Source: an uncultured Pseudomonadota bacterium
GTDB taxonomy: Bacteria > Myxococcota_A > UBA796 > SXON01
DNA: 56,832 bases
Direction of reading: 5' to 3'
NCBI GenBank assembly: GCA_903844155.1
Contig: CAIMSU010000319.1
Location: 1 to 56,832, forward strand
The notes under the pieces were generated by a model. It had not been told where the DNA came from. It saw only the letters and a program-made list of their open reading frames with translations, and did not search any database. The position numbers were made by a program, and so were the translations under genes. Positions within the stretch are counted from its first letter, which is position 1. Each line of letters starts with the position of its first letter. Positions 17,856 to 25,178 of this stretch are shown one piece after another.

Positions 17856-18251
17856 GTGTCCAACCTGCCGCACATCCGAATCGTCGCCGCCGAGATCGAG
17901 CGGGACGGTCGCTACCTCATCACCCAGCGACGGGCCGAGGCGGCGCTTCCGATGCTGTGGGAGTTCCCGGGCGGCCGGGTGCAGGACGGCGAGAGTGATT
18001 CGGACGCACTGCGTCGCGCCATTCGTGACCGCCTGGATGTCGGCGCTCAGGTCGGCCATCGCGTGCTGCACGTGACACATTCCTACGATGCCTACGCGCT
18101 CGACATGGTGGTGTATCGCTGTGCGTTGGTCGGTACACCGCGCCCCGCGCGCGTCGCCGAGTTCCGCTGGGTGCGCCCCGACGAGTTTGGGCAGTACCAG
18201 TTCCCGGGCGCCGACCAGCAGACGGTGGATGCCCTCCTGTCCGGCAGCTGA
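17856..18251 (+). CDS. Nudix (MutT-like) domain protein with a degenerate Nudix box
   Basis: A 131-residue Nudix-fold protein resembling MutT-type nucleotide pyrophosphohydrolases. GTG 17856 has GAGGGAG 5 bases upstream. The segment GGRVQDGESDSDALRRAIRDRL aligns with the Nudix box GX5EX7REUXEE, but the metal-binding core REUXEE reads RAIRDR. The three acidic positions are Ala, Asp and Arg. Since these Glu residues bind Mg2+ and activate water, the protein may be inactive as a hydrolase or act as a nucleotide-binding regulator. The rest of the fold, including WEFPGG, is well kept. Confidence 0.82.
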   Translation: MSNLPHIRIVAAEIERDGRYLITQRRAEAALPMLWEFPGGRVQDGESDSDALRRAIRDRLDVGAQVGHRVLHVTHSYDAYALDMVVYRCALVGTPRPARVAEFRWVRPDEFGQYQFPGADQQTVDALLSGS

Positions 18252-18287
18252 CCGCACGGCGGCTGACCGCACACTGGGCGAGCCCCC

Positions 18288-20462
18288 CTACAGCAACGCC
18301 CGCACGTAGGCGTAGAGCGGCCGCAAGTCGGCGTCGTACCAGATGTCCGCCGCGTAGAGCCCGTACAGTGTTCGAGCAGTGACCATGGCCAACGCGGTGA
18401 TCCCCGCGACCGCCGCCACCAGGGTGTCCAACCGGCGCCACGTCAGCGGGCGTGCCACGCCACGGGGCGACGCCGGATCGAACCCCCGGGACTCCAGCGA
18501 CTCAGCCAGCATCCGCGCCCGGCGCACACATCGCGCGACGACCGGGCGCAGGAGCGCCACCTCCAACCCGAGCCACGCCCACGGCGTCCGCCGCCACATC
18601 GGCCGACCTCTCGCCCGTCGCGCCCGTCGCACTGTCCCCCACTCCATCGCGACCAGCGGGACGAACCGGACCATCGCAGCGACCATCACCACCAGCGCCC
18701 ACGGCAGCCCCCGACCGGCGACCCGGGTCCGGAGCGCTGTCACCAGCTCATCCGTCGGCGTCGACAGCGCGAGCAGCAGGCCCGCGGCCGTAACGGCGAT
18801 GAAGCGGGTCGACTGGGCGAGCCCGTGCATCGCGCCCTCCCGCCAGAAGGTCACCGGACCGAGGCTCAGCAGCGGCGTTCGCGGCCAGTCCGACCAGAAG
18901 ACCGACTGCGAGAAGGCCGTCGACCAGGCGACCAGCACGGTCCCCAGCACGAGGCCGCGCCGAAACGGCCTGGCCTTCGGGTGAACAACGGCGGCGCCAA
19001 CGAGCGCGACCGCAAGGAGTCCGAGGACGGCGGTCCCGTCGACGAGGACGACCAAGAGCCCGAGCAGGGCGACGAGCGCGAGCCGTAGACGGGCATCCAA
19101 CCCCGCGCGCCCCTCGCCCGCCGACCGAGGAGACACCTCCGCAGGAGCGACGGACGCACGCGCGGTCAGCCATCCACTCGACGCCACAGGAGCATCCTCG
19201 CGGATCCTCCCCCCGTCCATCCACACCACCCGGCTCGCCCACGCCGCCACCAGCTCCGGATCGTGGCTGGCAAAGACGGCCGTCTCCGACCCGGCCCAGA
19301 CGGCCTGGAAAAGTCGGGCGAGGCTCTCCGCGTCCTGCCCGCTCCCCGCCTCGTCCAGCAGCAGGACCCCGGGCTCGGCGGCTACCATCGCGGCCACCGC
19401 CAGCCGCAGGCGCTGGCCACGCGACAGGGACTGCGGCGCCCGGGCCTCAAGCCCTGCGAGCCCGAACGCGTCCAGCAGCGCGGGGTTCGGATCCCTCCCC
19501 CGCTCGTCCGCTGCGTAAGCAACCTCCCGAGCCGCGGTCGCGGAGAACAGCACCAGGTCCGCGTTCTGCGGCACCTCCATCCGGCGCGTGACGCCGAGCA
19601 CGTCCCCCGACCCGGGCCGCAGCCGCCCGGAGAGCAGCCCGATCAACGTGGACTTTCCCGCCCCGTTCCCGCCGACAACCGCCACCCGCTCGCCCCGGCG
19701 CACCGCCAGGTCCAGCCCGTCGACCCCCTTGGAGCCATCATGTGAAAAGCCCACCCCGCGGAGCGCCAGGAGGACCTCGCCCGACGCCCCGTGTTCCACG
19801 TGGAACATCGGCACGGGTTCAGGTGCCGGCCCCAGGTAGACGATCCGGTCCGCGCACCCGAGGAGCCCGAGGCGATGCTCGACCAGGACCACGGCCACGC
19901 CGGCGTTCGCGAGCTGCCGAAGCGTCGAGACGATCGCATGCGCGCCCTCCGGATCGAGCTGGCTCAACGGCTCATCGAGCACGAGGACCCGCGGATCCGC
20001 CGCCAGCGCCGCCGCGATCGCCAGCCGCTGGCGCTCGCCGCCCGAGAGATCGAGCGGGTCCCGCTGCTCAAAACCGCCCAGCCCCACCCGATCAAGCGCC
20101 GTCCCAACCCCGCTCGCCGCCAGGCCTGCGCTCTCCAGCGCGAACGCCACCTCCCCCGCACACGTGCCCGCGAGCACGCAGTCGTCGACCTCCTGCGGCA
20201 CAAACCCGAGCGTCCGGACCCGCTCCGGCCCGGAGAGCGCCTCCGGGTCCCGGCCGGCCACGGCGACCACCCCGGTCACCTCCCCATGCCCGTGGCGCTG
20301 CGCGAGCCCAACAACCATCCGCGCCAAGGTGGACTTTCCGGACCCCGTCCGCCCGGCGAGGACAACAAACTCCCCAGCTCCGACATCCAGATCGAACGGA
20401 CCGACGCATCGCCCTGACGGATACCGGTAGGCGGCCGCCGCGATATGTATCAGATGGCTCAC
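18288..20462 (-). CDS. ECF transporter energizing module: two ABC ATPases fused to EcfT
   Basis: A 724-residue fusion of all three energizing parts of an energy-coupling-factor importer. The first ATPase (about 1-215) has Walker A GRTGSGKS at 37-44, signature LSGGERQ near 139 and Walker B VLVLDEP. The second ATPase (about 230-430) has Walker A GNGAGKST, a weaker signature LSRGQ and LLLDEA. The C-terminal part (about 455-724) is a membrane EcfT-like domain with several hydrophobic segments and basic motifs RRARRARGRP and RRARMLAESLESRG. In most ECF systems these are three genes. It starts at GTG 20462, overlapping the S-component stop (GTGA). With the riboswitch upstream, the substrate should be cobalamin. 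Confidence 0.9.
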   Translation of the reverse strand: MSHLIHIAAAAYRYPSGRCVGPFDLDVGAGEFVVLAGRTGSGKSTLARMVVGLAQRHGHGEVTGVVAVAGRDPEALSGPERVRTLGFVPQEVDDCVLAGTCAGEVAFALESAGLAASGVGTALDRVGLGGFEQRDPLDLSGGERQRLAIAAALAADPRVLVLDEPLSQLDPEGAHAIVSTLRQLANAGVAVVLVEHRLGLLGCADRIVYLGPAPEPVPMFHVEHGASGEVLLALRGVGFSHDGSKGVDGLDLAVRRGERVAVVGGNGAGKSTLIGLLSGRLRPGSGDVLGVTRRMEVPQNADLVLFSATAAREVAYAADERGRDPNPALLDAFGLAGLEARAPQSLSRGQRLRLAVAAMVAAEPGVLLLDEAGSGQDAESLARLFQAVWAGSETAVFASHDPELVAAWASRVVWMDGGRIREDAPVASSGWLTARASVAPAEVSPRSAGEGRAGLDARLRLALVALLGLLVVLVDGTAVLGLLAVALVGAAVVHPKARPFRRGLVLGTVLVAWSTAFSQSVFWSDWPRTPLLSLGPVTFWREGAMHGLAQSTRFIAVTAAGLLLALSTPTDELVTALRTRVAGRGLPWALVVMVAAMVRFVPLVAMEWGTVRRARRARGRPMWRRTPWAWLGLEVALLRPVVARCVRRARMLAESLESRGFDPASPRGVARPLTWRRLDTLVAAVAGITALAMVTARTLYGLYAADIWYDADLRPLYAYVRALL

Positions 20463-22195
20463 GCGTCCACCTCGCGCAGGGACCGCACGAACGGAAGGGC
20501 GAGGGTGCTCGCGAGCACGACGTACAGAAACCCAGGGAAGACCACCTGCATCGCGATGTACCAACCCGCGAAGTTGAGCCGGTACAGGATGGTGTGGAGC
20601 CACAGCCCGAACAGGGTCAGGATCGCGTTGGAAGCCGCAAATGCCAGCGAGAGCCGCCCGATCGTGGGGGGTCGGCCCCGCGTGAGTCCGGAGAGCCACG
20701 CGGCACCTTCGCCCAGCGCGATCGCAGCCCCCGTGTAGATCAGGTCCGGCGGGCTGATGGCGCCGGTCAACACCCCGCGCCCGAGCCAGCAGCACAACAC
20801 GCTGATGCCGAGCGTGCCGGGGCGGGGCTGGAGCTGCAGCAAGGTGGCGAGGAGCACGGTGCGGCCGGCGTCATAGACGATCCCGGTGAAGAGGGAGGCA
20901 AAGGGCCCGAGGACGGCGCCGACGGACATCGAGAGCACGTCGGTCGCAGAGCTGACCACAAATAGCGCCGTTCCGAAGAGGGCGTTCACCATCAGGTCGG
21001 TGGTCGACGCCTGACGAAGCCAGCGGGGCCCTGCACGCCCGATCCACGCGAGTCCGGCGATGCTGGTCAGGACCGTGACGAGGAACCCCACAGAAGCCAC
21101 CGGGTTGCCGCGTCGAACCACCAGGGGAAGCGCTGCGGTGGTCAGCACGTCGGAGGAGCCAAGCGGCGTCACGTCGAGGTGCGCCGTGTACTCGCCCGCC
21201 GGGACGTTCAGCGCGTCCAGGAACACAGGCAACACCGCGCTCGCCGTCGCACCGGTCGGAACCCGCAAGAGCACAGACGCGCGATCGGTACCTCCGTCCG
21301 CAGACCGGAGGCGGGGCCGGAAGGCGGGCGCCGGGGACCCGTCTGCGGCGGTCACTGTTGCCGTGACAACCACGTCCACAGGCTCGGATCCAGCATCCGA
21401 GACCGGCACTGCGACGAACGCCCAGGGCTCCTCCGCAGCGTGCACCCTCAGGCCGGCACCGCTCCAGGCCAGGGCGCGCTCCCACGCGGGGGAGGGCAGG
21501 ATGATGGCGTCGACGGGTCGGCCGAGATCGCGAAAGCCATTCTCCTCCGCGGGAAAAACTGGGTTGGCGATGGTTATTGCGGTTCGGGCGGCCCCGGGGT
21601 CCTTGCGGTCGAGGACGAGGGAAAGCGTCGCGTCGCCGAGCTGGAGGGAGGTGTCCTGGGCGAGCGTGATGGAGCGGAGGGCCCGGGACCCCGACGCGGG
21701 GAGGACGACATCGCCGACGGAGGTGGGGACGGTGACCGGCGAGGGACCTGCCGTGAATCGGAGGAATACTGTGGCTTCGCGGCCCCAGACGGGCACGTGG
21801 ACGACGCCATTGGCGGAGCTCCAGGGTGCGCCGGGCGCCGGCTGGACGTCAATCGTACAGGCCTTGTTCGCGGGAACCGTCAGGGCGGCCGAGGCGACCT
21901 GGGCCGCGCCGTGCACCTCCCCGGTCGCAGTGACGACGAGCGGTCCAGGGGAAAGGTCAAGGGCGAGGAAGACGTCGCGCGTCGGCGACGGAAGCTCGCG
22001 CCGGACCACGGGCTGGGGCTTGCCATCCACCGACCGGTCGATGACGACCACGCCGACCGGGCTCGAGGCGTGCACCTCCACCCCGTCCCCGGCGCACACG
22101 CCCGTGACCACAAGCGGCGGCGGGGTCGCACACCCGGACAGCGCCATTCCCAGCGCTGTCGCCACGGCAACGCGTGGTCCGCCGAACGACGTCAC
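20459..22195 (-). CDS. ECF S-component fused to an N-terminal lipoprotein domain
   Basis: A 578-residue protein. It starts at GTG 22195 with a signal peptide ending in the lipobox LSGC (Cys about 22). About 330 residues with beta-rich character follow (Val/Thr-rich, with repeated segments such as VDVVVTATVTAADG), expected outside the cytoplasmic membrane. A transmembrane segment comes at about 360-378. The last 190 residues form a polytopic region resembling an ECF substrate-binding (S) component. The lipidated extracytoplasmic part could receive substrate before handing it to the S domain. Overlaps of 4 bp on both sides (GTGA) tie it to the beta-propeller lipoprotein and to the ATPase-EcfT fusion. 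Family assignment of the S domain rests on topology and context. Confidence 0.75.
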   Translation of the reverse strand: MTSFGGPRVAVATALGMALSGCATPPPLVVTGVCAGDGVEVHASSPVGVVVIDRSVDGKPQPVVRRELPSPTRDVFLALDLSPGPLVVTATGEVHGAAQVASAALTVPANKACTIDVQPAPGAPWSSANGVVHVPVWGREATVFLRFTAGPSPVTVPTSVGDVVLPASGSRALRSITLAQDTSLQLGDATLSLVLDRKDPGAARTAITIANPVFPAEENGFRDLGRPVDAIILPSPAWERALAWSGAGLRVHAAEEPWAFVAVPVSDAGSEPVDVVVTATVTAADGSPAPAFRPRLRSADGGTDRASVLLRVPTGATASAVLPVFLDALNVPAGEYTAHLDVTPLGSSDVLTTAALPLVVRRGNPVASVGFLVTVLTSIAGLAWIGRAGPRWLRQASTTDLMVNALFGTALFVVSSATDVLSMSVGAVLGPFASLFTGIVYDAGRTVLLATLLQLQPRPGTLGISVLCCWLGRGVLTGAISPPDLIYTGAAIALGEGAAWLSGLTRGRPPTIGRLSLAFAASNAILTLFGLWLHTILYRLNFAGWYIAMQVVFPGFLYVVLASTLALPFVRSLREVDA

Positions 22196-23700
22196 CGGAA
22201 CACCGTCACGCCATACGCGCCGGCCACGCCACCATCGGCGGTCTTGTAGGGCGCCCCGCTGACGGCGACCCAGCGCCCATCCGGCGAGAACACCGGTCGG
22301 AAGTAGGTCGGCGACGCGGTCGAGCACGTCGCGATCCGCGCGCCGGTGGCGGCGTCGAGCAGCACCGCCCCGTAGAGATCGGTCCGGTAGTCGGCCTCGC
22401 GGGCGCCCGCGCCGACCAGCAGCGTCGTGCCGTCCGGCGAGAGCACCACGCCCCCCACCGCCTCGCGCACCGACCGGTCCCAGCGCGGGGTCCCATCCGG
22501 CCGAATCGCGTGGACCGTGTTTTCAGCCGGATGAACCTCGGGAGGCCGGGCTGCCGGGTCGGCGCTGCCCCAGGGAATGTTGGTCGCTGTTGTCAGATAC
22601 CAGACGCCCGCAGCGCTCGCCGTGGCGAAGCCGACGCCGACGCCGATCGGCACCCCAGCGGTCACGATGGGCACGCCGGGCTCCAGCTCCGCCCGGGTCC
22701 CGCCTGCGCCGTCGAGCACGAACGCCCGCCCGTCACCCAGCCCCGCAAAGGCAAAATCCGGCCCGCGCGCCACCGCCTCCCAGAAGAACACCTCCTTGAA
22801 ATACGGCTTCAGGGGCTCAAACTGGCGCGTCCAGCGGGGCTTGAGGTCGGCCAACGCAAGGTCGATGAGCCCCCCCACCGGCAGATCCGCGGGCGCCGGC
22901 CCCTCCGCCGAGCGCGAGACGCCAACGAGCACATCGCCACCTTCATCCACGGATGGAAAGAGGAAGATCGCGTCGGCGGCACCCGCGGCAGGAAAGGTCG
23001 CCCGAACATCCCCTTCGGGCCCGAGCCGCCAGATCCGCGACCGGTTCCGGCGCACCCCGTCCACATTCCATCCGTGCGCGCCGGCGACGATGAGGCTACC
23101 GTCCCCAAGAACGCGGATGGCATAGGCACCCGGGAGCGAAAACCGCCCGTACATCGTGTCGTCTGCGGGGGGCGCACTGGTCTCCAGGTCGTCCGCGAGT
23201 CGCCGTCGCCAGCGGTCGGCCAGCGTCCCCGCGTCGAGCGCGTACACGAACGCATCGGGGGACTGCTCCCCCACGTACAAGGTCCCACCGTCCGGGCTGA
23301 ACGCCACCTGCGCGACGGCCCCCTCCGCCAGCTCCCGCGTCGCGACCACGTCGCCGCCCGGCACGGACACCACCTCCACCCGCCCGCCCACCGTCCCGAT
23401 GGCCAGCCGCCGCCCATCGGGCGCAAACTGCAGGGCCACGCCCGCCGGCGGCACGCCCTGTTCGGCGTCTGACCGACGATCCTCCAGCGCGACCTGCACC
23501 TGCGCCCGGCACTCCGCCACCAACGGCGCTGTCGCCCCGTCGACGACGTCGCCCGGCTTCCAGGCTACCTGTCGCAGCGGCCCGCTCCCCGTCTGCACGG
23601 CACCGCGTAAAAAATGGAGGGTCGACGCAGTCGAATCGGGCGCCGACCGGCAGCCGCCGAGCACGGCGACCAACACGGATATGTATCGATACAGTCTCAA
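22192..23700 (-). CDS. Beta-propeller-like lipoprotein in the cobalamin operon (second)
   Basis: A 502-residue secreted lipoprotein with lipobox VLGGC (Cys17). Repeated blade-like units such as FAPDGRRLAIGT, FSPDGGTLYVGE, LSPDGTTLLVG and FSPDGRWVAVSG are spaced through the chain, indicating a WD40/PQQ-type propeller. The start is a TTG at 23700 overlapping the preceding stop (TTGA). In Bacteroides the propeller lipoprotein BtuG sits on BtuB and captures B12. The location in a riboswitch-controlled uptake operon suggests an analogous binding or hand-over role here, but the sequence alone does not prove cobalamin binding. Confidence 0.82.
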   Translation of the reverse strand: MRLYRYISVLVAVLGGCRSAPDSTASTLHFLRGAVQTGSGPLRQVAWKPGDVVDGATAPLVAECRAQVQVALEDRRSDAEQGVPPAGVALQFAPDGRRLAIGTVGGRVEVVSVPGGDVVATRELAEGAVAQVAFSPDGGTLYVGEQSPDAFVYALDAGTLADRWRRRLADDLETSAPPADDTMYGRFSLPGAYAIRVLGDGSLIVAGAHGWNVDGVRRNRSRIWRLGPEGDVRATFPAAGAADAIFLFPSVDEGGDVLVGVSRSAEGPAPADLPVGGLIDLALADLKPRWTRQFEPLKPYFKEVFFWEAVARGPDFAFAGLGDGRAFVLDGAGGTRAELEPGVPIVTAGVPIGVGVGFATASAAGVWYLTTATNIPWGSADPAARPPEVHPAENTVHAIRPDGTPRWDRSVREAVGGVVLSPDGTTLLVGAGAREADYRTDLYGAVLLDAATGARIATCSTASPTYFRPVFSPDGRWVAVSGAPYKTADGGVAGAYGVTVFR

Positions 23701-24014
23701 GGCGTATCACCCCACGCGGTGTACCAGTCCGCGCAGGTGCCGTCGTCGACGATCGCCTCGCGGGCTGGGCACGCCGCGCCGGTGTCGCTGAGCTGCTCCT
23801 GCTCCCAGACCCAGGTCGAGCACCAGTTCGCGAAGTCGCCTTCCGACGTGTACCCAACCGATGTGCCCCATGTCTCGCCATTGTCCGCGAGACACGCCGA
23901 GAAGCTGGTCTCGGCGTGGTCGCAGAGCGTCGCGCACGGGTCCGCGGCCGTCGCGCAGCCGGTGAGGGCGAACGCGAAACCGAGGACCCCGAAGTGTGCG
24001 CGGACAGGACTCAC
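23697..24014 (-). CDS. Small Cys-rich lipoprotein in the cobalamin operon
   Basis: A 105-residue lipoprotein with lipobox LTGC (Cys20). The mature part has six further Cys (CATLCDH, SACLADN, NWCSTWVWE, AACPARE, GTCADWY) and many Trp residues, suggesting a small disulfide-bonded domain outside the cytoplasm. GTG 24014 overlaps the stop of the upstream propeller gene (GTGA), and its own stop overlaps the next start (TTGA). I recognise no named family. Its place between two propeller lipoproteins suggests an accessory part of the uptake complex. Confidence 0.75.
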   Translation of the reverse strand: MSPVRAHFGVLGFAFALTGCATAADPCATLCDHAETSFSACLADNGETWGTSVGYTSEGDFANWCSTWVWEQEQLSDTGAACPAREAIVDDGTCADWYTAWGDTP

Positions 24015-25174
24015 GGCTGGACGACCACCGCCATGCCGCTCGGCCCGAGCGCGGGTGTCACCGGCGTTCCAGCAGTGCAGTTGACCGGGTCGATCGGCGT
24101 GAACCCGACCGTCGGGTAGGCACCCGCGCCATACCCGTCGCCCACCGCGGCCCAGACCGTGCCGGTCGGGTCGGTCACGAGGGCGCCGATATAGGCGTTC
24201 TTGAGGCTCAGGGTCGTCGTCGTCCAGTCCGCGGCGTTGATGCAGAGGATCGCCCACTTTCCGGTGTCATCGAGGGTCGTGACGAGGTGGCCGTCCGCCA
24301 TCCCGGTGATGGCCCCGAGGTTGCCGCCGAGCGCCGCTTCGGTGAGGAAGGGGCCGGCGAGGGTGTCGTCGGTGGTGTCAAACGTGGAGATCGCACCGTC
24401 GAGCTCGGGCCCGGAATAGTCGGCGTTGAACGAGTTTCCGCCGTCGATCAGCATGCCGGCGGGGTTCTGCGGGTCGGGCTGCATGCGGGGGTTGGGCCCG
24501 ATGTCCCAGCTCGCCGCGACGTTCCACGTGGAACAGTCGATCTTCGCGAGCGTTCCGCTGCCGTCGGCGGAGACGTAGTTCTCGAGCTGCTGCATGGCCA
24601 CGTAGAGATAGCCGTTCGGCGCGACGAACAGCGCGTCGGCCTCCGGGCTGCCGTCGCTGTCGGCGAAGGAGGAGAGGTCGACGGAGCCGGTCTGCAGGCC
24701 GGTCGCCCGGTCGACCACGAGCAGGGAGCCTGTCAACAGGTTGGCGACGACGACGGAGCCGCCGCACTCGACCACGTCGACGGGATCGCTGCCGTCCCCG
24801 GTCGAGAACTCCACGGCGGGCGCCGAGAAGTCGAGGTTGTCGAAGCGCTGGACCGTGTTCTCGGTCGAGCGGTTCATCACGTAGACGGAGCCGTTGATCG
24901 CGCGAACGTCCGCGTCGGACGAGACGGGGATGACGCTGTCGGTGAGCACGCCGTCCGTGATGGTCGCGAGGGCGCCGGTGGTGAAGTCGGTGGTGGTGCC
25001 GACGAGGGTGAAGTGCAGGGGCGCGGCCGTGTCGCCGCCGGTGTCGCCGCTGTCGGTGGACGTGTCGCCGGTGACGTTGCTGTCGCCCGTGGCGGTGTCG
25101 TCGCCGACCTTCGGGTCGCAGCCGGTGAGGGCGAGGAGGGTGAGGGTGGGCAAAGAAACGAGGATGAGACCCAT
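24011..25174 (-). CDS. Beta-propeller-like surface lipoprotein, BtuG-like candidate
   Basis: A 387-residue lipoprotein: signal peptide with lipobox LTGC (Cys19), then a linker of about 30 residues rich in Asp, Thr and Gly (a pattern common in myxobacterial surface lipoproteins), then a repeated beta-rich domain with blade-like units (DVRAINGSVYVMNR, VDVVECGGSVVVANL, ADALFVAPNGYLYVA, LGAITGMADGHLVTT). It starts 4 bases after the TonB receptor stop. Its position directly after a BtuB-like receptor under a cobalamin riboswitch mirrors BtuG of Bacteroidetes, a propeller lipoprotein that binds B12. Functional equivalence is inferred from context and fold only. Confidence 0.82.
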   Translation of the reverse strand: MGLILVSLPTLTLLALTGCDPKVGDDTATGDSNVTGDTSTDSGDTGGDTAAPLHFTLVGTTTDFTTGALATITDGVLTDSVIPVSSDADVRAINGSVYVMNRSTENTVQRFDNLDFSAPAVEFSTGDGSDPVDVVECGGSVVVANLLTGSLLVVDRATGLQTGSVDLSSFADSDGSPEADALFVAPNGYLYVAMQQLENYVSADGSGTLAKIDCSTWNVAASWDIGPNPRMQPDPQNPAGMLIDGGNSFNADYSGPELDGAISTFDTTDDTLAGPFLTEAALGGNLGAITGMADGHLVTTLDDTGKWAILCINAADWTTTTLSLKNAYIGALVTDPTGTVWAAVGDGYGAGAYPTVGFTPIDPVNCTAGTPVTPALGPSGMAVVVQP

Positions 25175-25178
25175 GAGT

